A DNA stretch of 64,000 nt, from assembly GCA_002415085.1 (NCBI GenBank), contig DIBV01000012.1, positions 17,964 to 81,963 of the forward strand, in the 5' to 3' direction. The position numbers and the translations under genes were made by a program. Origin of the DNA: Arsukibacterium sp. UBA5043 (GTDB taxonomy: Bacteria > Pseudomonadota > Gammaproteobacteria > Enterobacterales > Alteromonadaceae). Below, one piece after another: positions 53,967 to 63,990 of the stretch. The notes beneath the pieces are model-generated. The model was not told the DNA's origin. It saw only the letters and a list, made by a program, of their open reading frames with translations, and searched no databases. Each line of letters begins with the position of its first letter. Positions within the stretch are counted from its first letter, which is position 1.

Positions 53967-54671
53967 ATGTTGTTAGACGATTTTGTCACCCGTTCTGCTA
54001 ACGGTTTTAGTTTCAGCCGGCTACAGTCTTGCCGTTTTGCCAAGCAAATTGCCACCGACTTTAATCCCATTCATGACGTGGATGCCAAACGATTTTGTGT
54101 GCCGGGTGATCTGTTGTTTGCCTATTTACTGAGTCATTACGGCTTGGCTAAAGAACTGAGTTGTACATTTGCGGGCATGGTCAGCGCGGATGTGTTATTG
54201 CACTGCGAGCAACATGAAAATGAATTACGAATTTGTGATGAGCAGGGCAAAGTGTATCTTGCGTTGCAACAACAAGGTGAGATGAGTCACGATTTAGCAG
54301 TGATAGAGCCTCTGATCCGCGACTATGTGCGGTTTTCCGGTCAAAATTTTCCGCATATTTTGCAGCCTCTGATGCAGCAGCATAATGTGATGATCCATCC
54401 GGGCCGACCGTTGGTGATATATGAAAGTATGGCGTTGTCTTTTGACAGCTTGCCCACTGCCGCTGTTGAACTTAGCCTGGCGGCCTCGTCATTGCAGGTC
54501 GAAGGTAAGCGTGGCAACGTGTTGCTTGAATTTGTGCTGACAGAAAAAGGACGGCAAATTGGTAGTGGTAAGAAACGAATGATCCTCAGTAACTTACAAC
54601 CCTATGAAGAAACCCAAATGCAGCTGATGATAGCGGAGTATAATCGGCGCAAGAACCTTGTTAAGGCATAG
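53967..54671 (+). CDS. DUF3581 protein
   Basis: A 234-residue protein with a hot-dog-like early motif FAKQIATDFNPIHDVDAKRFCVPGDLLFAYLLSHYG, as in MaoC-type hydratases, but the family DUF3581 has no known activity. The His-Asp pair in NPIHDVDAK matches the hydratase position, hinting at an acyl-thioester ligand. The gene precedes recC with a 70-base gap and is often found near recBCD in this order, so co-expression is possible. The ATG at 53967 is chosen over a TTG one codon upstream. Confidence 0.78.
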   Translation: MLLDDFVTRSANGFSFSRLQSCRFAKQIATDFNPIHDVDAKRFCVPGDLLFAYLLSHYGLAKELSCTFAGMVSADVLLHCEQHENELRICDEQGKVYLALQQQGEMSHDLAVIEPLIRDYVRFSGQNFPHILQPLMQQHNVMIHPGRPLVIYESMALSFDSLPTAAVELSLAASSLQVEGKRGNVLLEFVLTEKGRQIGSGKKRMILSNLQPYEETQMQLMIAEYNRRKNLVKA

Positions 54672-54740
54672 TGTTAAGCCGCTTTTAATGCCGCGCTAAA
54701 ATCGGCTATAGTGGCAGCCTGTTGTCGTCAAAGGCTTTTT

Positions 54741-57700
54741 ATGTCTCAGGCTAGTAGCTTACAAGCTGGTTTTTTGGTGGTTCACGCCAATGCACCCGAG
54801 CAATTACGTGCAGTGGTAGTGAATTGGTTGCAACGTTATCCGCTATCTCCGCTGGAGTCGGAACAGATCCTGGTACAAAGCAATGGCATTGCCCAGTGGC
54901 TTAAACTGGCTTTGGCCAGCGAACCCGATGCCTCAGAGCCTGGTTGTGGGATCGCTGCGGCAATCAACGTGCAATTGCCAGCCAGGTTTATCTGGCAACT
55001 TTATCGCAAGGTGCTTGGCGCTGATCAAATCAGCGAGCATTCAGCTTACAGCCGCGAACTACTGCGCTGGCATTTACTTAGTTTGCTGCCACAATTGCCT
55101 GATAATCCATGTTTTGCGCCATTAAAGCATTTTTATGCCGATGACCCCACTTTAGTTAAAACTTACCAGCTGGCAGAGCAGTTAGCCGCACTATATGATC
55201 AGTATCAGGTGTATCGGGCCGACTGGCTAAACCTGTGGCAACAGCAGCAGGATATATTGGTAAATGCCCGTGGACAGCAGAGTGCGCTGCAACCGGAACA
55301 ACTTTGGCAAAGTGAATTGTGGCGTTTATTGCATGCCAGAATTAGCGAGCAGCAGCTTGGTGATAGCCGGGCAGAAATACATCAGCGTTTTATCGATAAA
55401 TTGGCCAGGTTATCGTATGCGCAAGCCATTAGATTATTACCCAGGCGTTTAATTATATTTGGTATTTCAGCAATGCCCCAGCAAAGTTTGCAGGTACTTG
55501 CTGCGATAGCACCATTTTGTCAGGTGTTGCTTGCAGTGCATAACCCTTGTCAACACTACTGGGCTGATATTGTCAGTGAGAAAGAGTTGTTGCGGGCAGA
55601 ACAGCATCGTCAAAGCTACAAAGTAGGAATGCCACAAAACATTGATGAGGAACAACTCTATGTTCATGCCCAACCATTATTAGCGTCATGGGGGCGGCAG
55701 GGACGAGATTATATTAGATTGCTGGACGAATTTGATGAAACTGCCAGATTTAGAAACCTGTTTTTAAATCAGAAAATTGATTTGTTTCAGCCGCCAGACA
55801 GCCATCACCTACTGGGTATGCTGCAGCATGATATTTATGATTTAAGACCTGTACATGAAAGCCAGCAGCACTGGCCATCAATTAAACCAACAGATCAGTC
55901 TGTGCAGTTTCATATGGCGCACAGTGCGATGCGCGAAGTTGAAATTTTACATGATCAACTGTTAGCAGCATTTGAACAGGATCATAGTCTTAGCCCACGC
56001 GAGATTATGGTTATGGTGCCTGATATCGCCAGCTATGCACCGTTGATCCAGGCTGTATTTGCCTCGGTAAAACCAGATGATCCGCGCTATATACCTTTTG
56101 CCATTGCCGACTTACCTCCCGGTACTGAGCAACCCATGTTTAAAGCAGTTGAGCAATTGCTGGCATTACCACAAAGCCGGTTTCAACTGAGCGACATTCT
56201 GGACTTACTTGAGGTGCCTGCTGTACGCCAACGGTTTGCGATAGAGGAGACCGCAATCCCACTGATACACCAATGGTTGTATGCTGCGGGGGCGCGTTGG
56301 GGGCTAGACTCAGCGCAGCGACACAGTCTTGATTTGCCTGCCGACTTACATCAGTTTAGTTGGCAGTTTGCCATCGATCGGATGTTGCTGGGTTTTGCTA
56401 CAGGCCCGGTACCTGCGACAGAACAGGCTGATGCCGGATGGTACGGTATAGAACCATTTACGGATATCAGTGGCTTAGATGCGGCGTCAATCGGCCCGTT
56501 GTATCAACTGCTGGCACAACTGAAGCATTATTGGCATTTACTCCAGCAAACGCATAATCCAGAGCGATGGCAAGAAATAATTAATGCAATGTTGCAAGAC
56601 TTCTTACTGCCACAGCAGACCGATGAACAGGCGTTATTAGCGCAGCTCTATGATGCACTGGATGAATGGCATAGCCATTGTCAGCAAGCGGCACTGACGT
56701 CTTTGTTACCGGCGCCGATCGTGGCTGAAAGTTGGCTGGCATTAGTGGCACAGCCTGGGGTGCAGCAACGATTTTTATCCGGTGGAATAACCTTTGCTAC
56801 CTTGTTGCCAATGCGGGCAATACCGTTTCGGCATATTTGCTTGCTGGGTATGAATGACGGCGCCTTTCCACGACAGCAACCCCGGCAGGACTTTGATTTA
56901 ATGCGCACGGATATGCGTCCAGGTGACCGTTCAAGACGTGAGGATGACCGTTATTTGTTGCTGGAGGCGTTATTATCGGCGCGCGACAGGCTTTATATCA
57001 GCTGGATCGGCCACAGTATCCATGACAACAGCGAAAGAGCGCCATCAATGTTAATTGGTCAGCTACGTGATCATCTGGCGCAGTGCTGGCGACTGGAAAA
57101 TAAACGGACAGATGCGGATTCATTGCTAACCATGTTAACCACAGCTCATCCGCTACAACCTTTTAGTGCCCGTTATTTTGATCAGGCTGCACCACGGTTG
57201 TTTAGTTATCAGCGTGAATGGCTTGCCAAATCGATACCATTAGTCTCTGCCGGAAAACTGAGCGACTGGCACCCAGCAGAGGCAATCAGCCTGCGTCAAC
57301 TGAGTGACTTTGTTCGCGACCCGGTAAAAAGCTTTTTTACCCAGCGTTTGTCGATCTGGTTTGGACAGCCTGAAGCAATAGCAGAAAATGACGAAGCCTT
57401 CGCATTGGATGGGTTGAGTCGCTGGCAGCTGCAGCAACAACTGCTTCTCAGTGCACAGCACGCTCTGGCAGATGATCAGCCTTTGGAAAATGCGGTACGT
57501 AATTGTTTAGCGCAAATGCAGCGCCGTGGAGCGCTTGGTATGGGCGCAGCGGTAAGCCTGCATGCGGCACAATTGGCTCAGCCCGTGCTGGCGCTCGCCG
57601 GACGGCTGGAGCAATGGCAGCAGGCTTATCCTTTACCGCAGAAAAGTCGGGCAGTGCAGCTGCAACATCAGGGACTAAAGCTACAAGACTGGCTTAGCCA

Positions 57701-58229
57701 GTTAAGACAAAACAGTAGCGGGCAACAGTGTCAATTGCTGTTAAGTGGCAGCACTATTATAAAAGAACGTAAATATCAGTGGCGGCATCTGGTATTACCC
57801 TGGCTCAGCCATTTACTGGCCAATACCCTGCAACCGTGTCAGAGTATTGTGCTAAGTCAGGCTGGTGAATTGCATTTTACTGCCCTGGAAACCGTGGCGG
57901 CTACTGAGCGATTGAATCTGCTGCTGAGTTACTATCTGCAAGCTCATCAGACTCCCTGGCCGCTGGAGTTGGAAAGCGCCATGCTGTATCTGCAGCAGCA
58001 AGATAAGAATAAATACACTACTGAACAGATTTTTCAGCAGTGCGAAAAGCGCTATCAGGGCGATAGTTATAACCCGGGAATCGTCCAGCAAAACCTTTAC
58101 CTGCAGCGACTGTTTACTGACTTTAATCAACTGACCGCCAGTGGTGACTTTTTTCAGCTGGCTGAACTATTGTACCGACCTTTGTATTGTGCGGTGTATC
58201 AGGCCGATAATGCACAGGAGGCAGAATGA
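54741..58229 (+). CDS. recC: Exonuclease V gamma chain RecC
   Basis: A 1162-residue subunit of the RecBCD helicase-nuclease, which recognises Chi. It shows VHANAPEQLRAVVVNWLQRYPLSPLESEQILVQSNGIAQWLKL at the start, LPRRLIIFGISAMPQQSL, MVMVPDIASYAPLI, FATLLPMRAIPFRHICLLGMNDGAFPRQQPRQDFDLM and the RRYLLLEALLSARDRLYISWIG-like DDRYLLLEALLSARDRLYISW, all RecC marks. Start ATG at 54741. Its last bases overlap recB (ATGA). In E. coli ptrA lies between recC and recB; here it is absent. Confidence 0.95.
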   Translation: MSQASSLQAGFLVVHANAPEQLRAVVVNWLQRYPLSPLESEQILVQSNGIAQWLKLALASEPDASEPGCGIAAAINVQLPARFIWQLYRKVLGADQISEHSAYSRELLRWHLLSLLPQLPDNPCFAPLKHFYADDPTLVKTYQLAEQLAALYDQYQVYRADWLNLWQQQQDILVNARGQQSALQPEQLWQSELWRLLHARISEQQLGDSRAEIHQRFIDKLARLSYAQAIRLLPRRLIIFGISAMPQQSLQVLAAIAPFCQVLLAVHNPCQHYWADIVSEKELLRAEQHRQSYKVGMPQNIDEEQLYVHAQPLLASWGRQGRDYIRLLDEFDETARFRNLFLNQKIDLFQPPDSHHLLGMLQHDIYDLRPVHESQQHWPSIKPTDQSVQFHMAHSAMREVEILHDQLLAAFEQDHSLSPREIMVMVPDIASYAPLIQAVFASVKPDDPRYIPFAIADLPPGTEQPMFKAVEQLLALPQSRFQLSDILDLLEVPAVRQRFAIEETAIPLIHQWLYAAGARWGLDSAQRHSLDLPADLHQFSWQFAIDRMLLGFATGPVPATEQADAGWYGIEPFTDISGLDAASIGPLYQLLAQLKHYWHLLQQTHNPERWQEIINAMLQDFLLPQQTDEQALLAQLYDALDEWHSHCQQAALTSLLPAPIVAESWLALVAQPGVQQRFLSGGITFATLLPMRAIPFRHICLLGMNDGAFPRQQPRQDFDLMRTDMRPGDRSRREDDRYLLLEALLSARDRLYISWIGHSIHDNSERAPSMLIGQLRDHLAQCWRLENKRTDADSLLTMLTTAHPLQPFSARYFDQAAPRLFSYQREWLAKSIPLVSAGKLSDWHPAEAISLRQLSDFVRDPVKSFFTQRLSIWFGQPEAIAENDEAFALDGLSRWQLQQQLLLSAQHALADDQPLENAVRNCLAQMQRRGALGMGAAVSLHAAQLAQPVLALAGRLEQWQQAYPLPQKSRAVQLQHQGLKLQDWLSQLRQNSSGQQCQLLLSGSTIIKERKYQWRHLVLPWLSHLLANTLQPCQSIVLSQAGELHFTALETVAATERLNLLLSYYLQAHQTPWPLELESAMLYLQQQDKNKYTTEQIFQQCEKRYQGDSYNPGIVQQNLYLQRLFTDFNQLTASGDFFQLAELLYRPLYCAVYQADNAQEAE

Positions 58230-61200
58230 GCCGAGCCAAAGCATTATCATTGCTGACATTACCACTTAGCGGCAACCGGCTAATAGAAGCCAGTGCAGGC
58301 ACGGGGAAAACCTTTACGATTGCTGCCTTGTATTTGCGCCTGGTGTTAGGTCATGGCAAACAATACGCGTATGCCCGTGCACTTACACCTCCGGAAATTT
58401 TAGTGGTCACTTTTACCGAGGCGGCGACCCAGGAGCTGCGAGACCGGATACGGTTACGCCTAACTGAGGCGGCGCAGGCATTCCGGCAGGGCCAATGCGA
58501 TGACGGTGTGCTGGCATCCCTGCTGGCAGAGTATCCCGCTGCAGATTTTGCTTACTGTGCCAGGCGCCTTGAGTTGGCCGCGCAATGGATGGATGAAGCT
58601 GCAATTTCGACCATTCATAGCTGGTGTAACCGAATGTTAGCTGAGCATGCCTTTGCCAGTGGCAGCTTGTTTAGTCAGCAATTAAGTACCGATCTTAGTG
58701 CTTTAAAACTGCAAGCCTCGCGCGACTACTGGCGAAGTTTTTATTATGATTTGGCAGAAGAGGCGCTAACGGCCTGTCTTTATTATTGGCAAACACCCGA
58801 ACAGCTATGGCAAAGCGTTGCCGGCCTTACCAGTTATTATCTGGCAGAGCCGTCAACTGATAATTCTGGTTACGCGACACCAAAAGAGGCCATTGCCCAA
58901 TGTTTGGCTGAACGTGACTTACAACTAAAGCAACTTAGCGGGCAATGGCAGCATTGGCTGCCGGAAATGACTGACATATTACAGCAGGCTATAGCCGAAA
59001 AAGTCGTCAATGGCCGGCAGCTGCAGCAACGTTATCTGGATAATTGGCTGCAAAAGCTGCAGAGCTGGTTGCAAAATCCCGACGCCAATCTCGATTTGGG
59101 CTCGGGTTGGCATCGATTATCGCCCGATGGCATAACTGAGTGCTGGAAACAAGGTTCGCCTCCGAATCATCCGGCTTTTGCTGGCATTGTGCAATTACAA
59201 CACGCGTTGCAAAATCTGGCTGAACCACGCCAGGCTTTAATGCAACATGCTGCCAGTTGGCTGGCAAAACGTATTCAAACCGAGCTAAAGCAACAGGCGC
59301 TGATGGGCTTTGACGATATGCTGCTTCGGTTGCATCAGGCACTGCATGGCCAACAAGGGGCCGAATTAGCCAGGCTTATCCGCAGCCAGTATCCGGTAGC
59401 GCTAATTGATGAATTTCAGGACACCGATCCGATTCAGTATCAAATTTTCTCTGCGATATACCCAGAGCACGTCAGTCAGCAGAGAGCTGAAGCTGAACAA
59501 TATGCCCTGCTACTGATTGGCGATCCTAAACAGGCAATTTATGCATTTCGTGGCGCAGATATTTATACCTACCTCAAAGCTAAACATGCCACAACTGGCC
59601 GGCATTATACGCTGGACACCAATTTCCGCTCAGACGCGGGGCTGGTTAGCGCGGTTAATTATATTTTTGAACAGGCTGAACAACGAGCCGGTGGTGCATT
59701 TTTATTTCGACAGCGCAGTGAGCACCACGAGCGTGATCAAGAAAAACGTGACCCATTGCCATTTCAGGCGGTTAAGGCGAAAGGTACAGAACATCGTCTG
59801 ATGATAGCCCAGCAACCTGCGCCAGCACTAACAGCGTGGTTACCTGACAACGAAACAGAGAAAGTATTAAGTCGTCAGGCATATCTGGAGCAATATGCCA
59901 GTGCCTGTGCCAGCTTTATTGCTTTAATATTGCAACAGGCCCTCAGCGGTACAACTTACTTTATTGCAAACAATGGTGATACGGTTCCGCTTAAACCTTC
60001 TGATATTGCTATTTTGGTTAATAATCAGCATGAAGCTCAGGCTATCAGGCGTCAACTGGCGCAGCGACAGGTTCGCAGCGTGTATTTATCTGATCGGGAG
60101 TCAGTATACAGTTCAGGTATTGCCACGGATTTGCAGCTGATCCTAACGGCCTGTGCTGAGCCTGAACAAGACAGTTTACTGCGCTCAGCTATTGGCTGCC
60201 GTATCATCGGCCTCAGCCTGACTGAGCTGGACCAATTGCAGCAACACGAGCTACAGTGGGAGCAGTTATGTCTGCAGTTTAAAACGTATCAGCAACAATG
60301 GCGTCGTTTTGGTGTGTTGCCGATGCTTCGCAGTTTATTATTCGACTTTGCTATACCAGCCCGTTTGCGGTTAAGCGTCGATGGCGAGCGCGCCCTGACT
60401 GATTTGTTGCATCTGGCCGAGTTGTTACAACAGGCTGCCCAGCAACTGGACGGTGAGCAAGCGTTACTGCGTTTTTTGGCGGAGCACATTGCGCAGCAGA
60501 CCAGTGGTGACAGTGAGCAACAAAAAGTCAGGTTGGAGAGTGACGCAGAACTGGTACAGGTTGTTACTATTCATAAATCAAAGGGTTTGGAATATCCCCT
60601 GGTATTTCTGCCATTTATCTGTGCCGCCCGGCCGGTTAACGCCCGGCAGTTGCCACTGAGTTATCGCGATGAAGCCGGTGCTCGCTGCTTTAGCTATCAG
60701 CCCGATCATCAGGCGCTGGCGGCGGCAGAGCGCGAGCGACTGGCCGAAGATGTGCGCAAATGTTATGTCGCATTAACCCGCGCAAAATACGCCTGTTGGT
60801 TGGGCTTGGCGCCGCTGGCTGAACAAAGTGCGATCAGTTATTTACTGGCGACAACCCCTGAAACGCCGGATAACTTTTTGGCTCAAGTCAGCGCGGCCTG
60901 GGCTGCTTGTCCGGCTATTGAGCGGACAAGTCTGCCAGCAGTCAGTATGCTGGGATATCAGCCAGAGCAACAACATAACCTGACGGCTGAGGCCAGGACT
61001 ATCAGCCATCAATTTCGACAGTTATGGTGGGTTGCCAGTTATAGTGCACTAACCCGGCAGCTGGGGGATAACAGTGTTCTTGTTCAAGGCGCACCAGAGC
61101 GGGCCACTGACAAGTTGCTGCCAGAGCTATATAGCGAGCTACAAAGTGACTCATTGCTAGACGAAAATGAGGAGCTGGCTATTCAGTATCAATTTGCTGC

Positions 61201-61927
61201 GGGGCCTCAGGCCGGTACATTCTTACATGGCATTTTAGAGTGGATTGGTTTGCAAGGCTTTGCTCATATCAGCCAGTACCCTCAATTACTTGCTACAGAA
61301 CTAACCAAGCGTTGTCAGCTGCGAGGCTGGCAAGCAGAATGTGCAGCCTTGCATCAGTGGCTAATACAACTGTTACACAGTCGTTTCAGTCTGACAGAGA
61401 CTGAAACCGATACCACGTTGTGCCTGGCACAGCTTGACGTTTACCAGGTAGAACTGGAATTTTGGTTACCCTGTCAGCACATCGATATTCAAAAGCTGGA
61501 TCAATTGCTGCAAACCCACATCTGGCCTGGCGAAGCTCGGCCTGCGTTATTGGCGGGGCAGCTCAATGGAATGTTAAAAGGGTTCATAGATTTGGTATTT
61601 TGCCAGCAACAACGATATGTGGTGTGTGATTACAAATCTAACCGGGCCGGGCTGTGTGCAAGTGCCTATAACGAGCTGGCGCTGCGACAGATCATGCTGC
61701 AAAAGCGCTATGATTTGCAGGCTGTGTTATATAGCCTGGCACTGCACCGGCTGCTGCGTAGCCGCCTTGCGGACTATGATTACGACAGAGACACCGGTGG
61801 CGCTATGCACTGGTTTATCCGTGGCGTAGCAACACCCGAACATGGCATGGTGTGGTTAAAGCCGTCATTACAGTTAATCGATGCTCTGGATCAGCTTTTT
61901 CGCGGAGAGATGATAAATGCAGGCTGA
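58226..61927 (+). CDS. recB: Exonuclease V beta chain RecB
   Basis: A 1233-residue helicase-nuclease subunit (E. coli 1180). Walker A ASAGTGKT is at residues 22-29; LIDEFQDTDPIQYQIF is the UvrD-type motif II; LLIGDPKQAIYAFRGAD motif III; VVTIHKSKGLEYPLVFLP motif V, then YVALTRAKYACWLG motif VI. The nuclease domain has VCDYKSNRAG with Asp1135 and Lys1137. RecB overlaps recC by four bases and recD by 11, giving coupled production of the complex. Confidence 0.97.
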   Translation: MSRAKALSLLTLPLSGNRLIEASAGTGKTFTIAALYLRLVLGHGKQYAYARALTPPEILVVTFTEAATQELRDRIRLRLTEAAQAFRQGQCDDGVLASLLAEYPAADFAYCARRLELAAQWMDEAAISTIHSWCNRMLAEHAFASGSLFSQQLSTDLSALKLQASRDYWRSFYYDLAEEALTACLYYWQTPEQLWQSVAGLTSYYLAEPSTDNSGYATPKEAIAQCLAERDLQLKQLSGQWQHWLPEMTDILQQAIAEKVVNGRQLQQRYLDNWLQKLQSWLQNPDANLDLGSGWHRLSPDGITECWKQGSPPNHPAFAGIVQLQHALQNLAEPRQALMQHAASWLAKRIQTELKQQALMGFDDMLLRLHQALHGQQGAELARLIRSQYPVALIDEFQDTDPIQYQIFSAIYPEHVSQQRAEAEQYALLLIGDPKQAIYAFRGADIYTYLKAKHATTGRHYTLDTNFRSDAGLVSAVNYIFEQAEQRAGGAFLFRQRSEHHERDQEKRDPLPFQAVKAKGTEHRLMIAQQPAPALTAWLPDNETEKVLSRQAYLEQYASACASFIALILQQALSGTTYFIANNGDTVPLKPSDIAILVNNQHEAQAIRRQLAQRQVRSVYLSDRESVYSSGIATDLQLILTACAEPEQDSLLRSAIGCRIIGLSLTELDQLQQHELQWEQLCLQFKTYQQQWRRFGVLPMLRSLLFDFAIPARLRLSVDGERALTDLLHLAELLQQAAQQLDGEQALLRFLAEHIAQQTSGDSEQQKVRLESDAELVQVVTIHKSKGLEYPLVFLPFICAARPVNARQLPLSYRDEAGARCFSYQPDHQALAAAERERLAEDVRKCYVALTRAKYACWLGLAPLAEQSAISYLLATTPETPDNFLAQVSAAWAACPAIERTSLPAVSMLGYQPEQQHNLTAEARTISHQFRQLWWVASYSALTRQLGDNSVLVQGAPERATDKLLPELYSELQSDSLLDENEELAIQYQFAAGPQAGTFLHGILEWIGLQGFAHISQYPQLLATELTKRCQLRGWQAECAALHQWLIQLLHSRFSLTETETDTTLCLAQLDVYQVELEFWLPCQHIDIQKLDQLLQTHIWPGEARPALLAGQLNGMLKGFIDLVFCQQQRYVVCDYKSNRAGLCASAYNELALRQIMLQKRYDLQAVLYSLALHRLLRSRLADYDYDRDTGGAMHWFIRGVATPEHGMVWLKPSLQLIDALDQLFRGEMINAG

Positions 61928-63899
61928 TTTGATGCTGGAACACTGGCAAACTCAGGGCTGGCTAAGACCACTTGATTTGGCATTTGCCCGCTTTATTGCC
62001 AGATATGAACCAGCTCAACCTTTGGTGTGGTTAGCAGCAGCGCTTTGCAGCTATCAGATAAAACAAGGCCATGTTTGTCTTGATGTGGCAAAACTACATG
62101 CCAATCCTTTATCAGCGCTCGGTCTTACTGCAGAACTGACGCTCAGCCAGCAACAGGCATTACTGCAACAATTTGCCCTGATAAGTCTGGAGCAGTGGCA
62201 CGGCGCATTGAACCAGTCTGCGTTAGTAGATAGCGGCGTTGGCACTAATCCATTGGTGATGGTAGCCAACCGCTTATATCTGCGACGTTACTGGCAATAC
62301 GAACAAGATATCGCCTGCGAGATTAAACAGCGTTTAGCCCAAACGGACACAATAGCAGGGCGGTTGCCGGTAACGGTGCTGCGCCCGTTAATTGAGCAAT
62401 TATTCCAAGGCGGCAACCCGTCACAAAATAATGTGCAACCAGACTGGCAACAGCTAGCTTGTGCTGTCGCTTGCCGCAGCGCTTTTACCGTGATTACCGG
62501 TGGCCCCGGTACCGGAAAAACCACCACAGTAGTTAGTTTACTGGCGTTATTGCAGTTGTTACAACTTCGTCAGAACGCACCGTTGTTGGAAATCCGGCTG
62601 GCGGCGCCTACCGGCAAAGCTGCTGCACGCTTAAAAGAAAGTATCAGTGGTGCAATCAGCCGATTAGCACTACTTGATATCACCGGCTATAACCAGATAC
62701 AGCAGGCTATACCGACGAGCGTCAGTACTATCCACCGACTATTGGGCATAAAAGCCGGTAGCAAAAGCTTGCGGTATAACCGCTACCAGCCATTACCCCT
62801 TGATGTGTTGGTGCTTGATGAAGCCTCGATGGTTGATGTGGAAATGATGGCAGCGTTGCTGCTGGCGTTACCACAAGCTGCCCGCATTATTTTATTAGGT
62901 GACAAAGATCAACTATCCTCAGTTGAAGCAGGAGCGTTACTTGCTGAACTTTGCAAAAAAGCCAGCGCAGGTGACTACCTGCCTGCTTCGGCAGCCTGGT
63001 TAGCTCAGCAAACCGGCCAGCATATTCCGGATAAGCTGATAAATGCTGATGGCAGTTTATTGTCACAACATATTGTAATGTTGCGCCATAGTCACCGCTT
63101 TGGCCAACATAGTGGCATTGGCCAGCTTGCGACAATGGTTAATCAGGGACAGTTTGATCTAACTATCTGGCAGCGGCATCCGACAGAGTTGCTATTGGCG
63201 CAATGTGCCTGTAATACAGATAGTACTTTTCAGCAGTTAGTATTAAATGGCGGAAACCTGAGCGCGGCCTATGGCTATCAGCATTACTTATCATTATTAC
63301 GTGGCACAGTCCCTGAACCGGAGCAACAAGATGGTTGGGCTAAAAAAATACTTGATGCCTTTAGTTGTTTTCAGGTGCTCTCTGCAACCCGAAAAGGCGA
63401 ATGGGGTGTCGAGCAATTAAATGCACAGATCCAAAACATACTAGCGAAAGCCAGTCTTATTGAGCCGGAGCATCAGTGGTTTGCCGGCCGACCTGTGATG
63501 GTTACCCGCAACGATTATCAGTTAGGGCTGATGAACGGCGACATTGGGATTTGTCTGCCTAAACTGATACTGCAGCCAGATGGTAGTCTGACATCCAGTC
63601 TCAGGGTAGCATTTGCTGTTGCAGAAGGAATTAAATGGGTTATCCCAGCCCGCCTAAATGCGGTGGAAACTGTTTTTGTTATGACGGTACATAAATCACA
63701 AGGCTCTGAATTCAATCATACGGTATTGGCCATTGCCGACCATGATAGCGGTATGCTGAACCGTGAATTACTTTATACCGCAATTACCCGTGCTTCCGCA
63801 CGTTTTACCTTAGTGTGTGCCGAACCAAACCAGTTAACAGCGGCAGTGCAGCGGCAAACCACGCGTGCCGGCGGTTTATCACTTGCATTAACAAGCTGA
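61917..63899 (+). CDS. recD: Exonuclease V alpha chain RecD
   Basis: A 660-residue 5'-3' helicase subunit (E. coli 608). The N-terminal domain (1-180) binds RecB; Walker A GGPGTGKT lies at residues 195-202; AAPTGKAAARLKE, LDVLVLDEASMVDVEMM, IILLGDKDQLSSVEAGALL and VMTVHKSQGSEFNHTVL with ELLYTAITRASARFTL are the SF1B motifs. The start ATG sits 11 bases inside recB. It is the last gene of the operon and the last CDS in the window. Confidence 0.97.
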   Translation: MQADLMLEHWQTQGWLRPLDLAFARFIARYEPAQPLVWLAAALCSYQIKQGHVCLDVAKLHANPLSALGLTAELTLSQQQALLQQFALISLEQWHGALNQSALVDSGVGTNPLVMVANRLYLRRYWQYEQDIACEIKQRLAQTDTIAGRLPVTVLRPLIEQLFQGGNPSQNNVQPDWQQLACAVACRSAFTVITGGPGTGKTTTVVSLLALLQLLQLRQNAPLLEIRLAAPTGKAAARLKESISGAISRLALLDITGYNQIQQAIPTSVSTIHRLLGIKAGSKSLRYNRYQPLPLDVLVLDEASMVDVEMMAALLLALPQAARIILLGDKDQLSSVEAGALLAELCKKASAGDYLPASAAWLAQQTGQHIPDKLINADGSLLSQHIVMLRHSHRFGQHSGIGQLATMVNQGQFDLTIWQRHPTELLLAQCACNTDSTFQQLVLNGGNLSAAYGYQHYLSLLRGTVPEPEQQDGWAKKILDAFSCFQVLSATRKGEWGVEQLNAQIQNILAKASLIEPEHQWFAGRPVMVTRNDYQLGLMNGDIGICLPKLILQPDGSLTSSLRVAFAVAEGIKWVIPARLNAVETVFVMTVHKSQGSEFNHTVLAIADHDSGMLNRELLYTAITRASARFTLVCAEPNQLTAAVQRQTTRAGGLSLALTS

Positions 63900-63933
63900 T
63901 TATAAGTTGCTGCTGTCTGTTTTTTAGGCGAAC

Positions 63934-63990
63934 GAATTAATATTTTAAAATAGAGCTTGCAGAGTATTTTAAACTCCCTATAATGCGCAT
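63934..63990 (+). promoter_or_regulatory. rrn P1-type promoter at the window end
   Basis: TTGCAG (63957-63962) and a perfect TATAAT (63979-63984) are 16 bases apart. The -10 region CTCCCTATAATGCGC is the same as in E. coli rrn P1 promoters, including the G/C-rich discriminator of the stringent response. An A/T-rich UP-like stretch (aattaatattttaaaatag, 63935-63953) lies just upstream. Following bases ATCCAC-AGACGG resemble rrn leader starts. An rRNA operon is expected right after the window. Confidence 0.85.
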
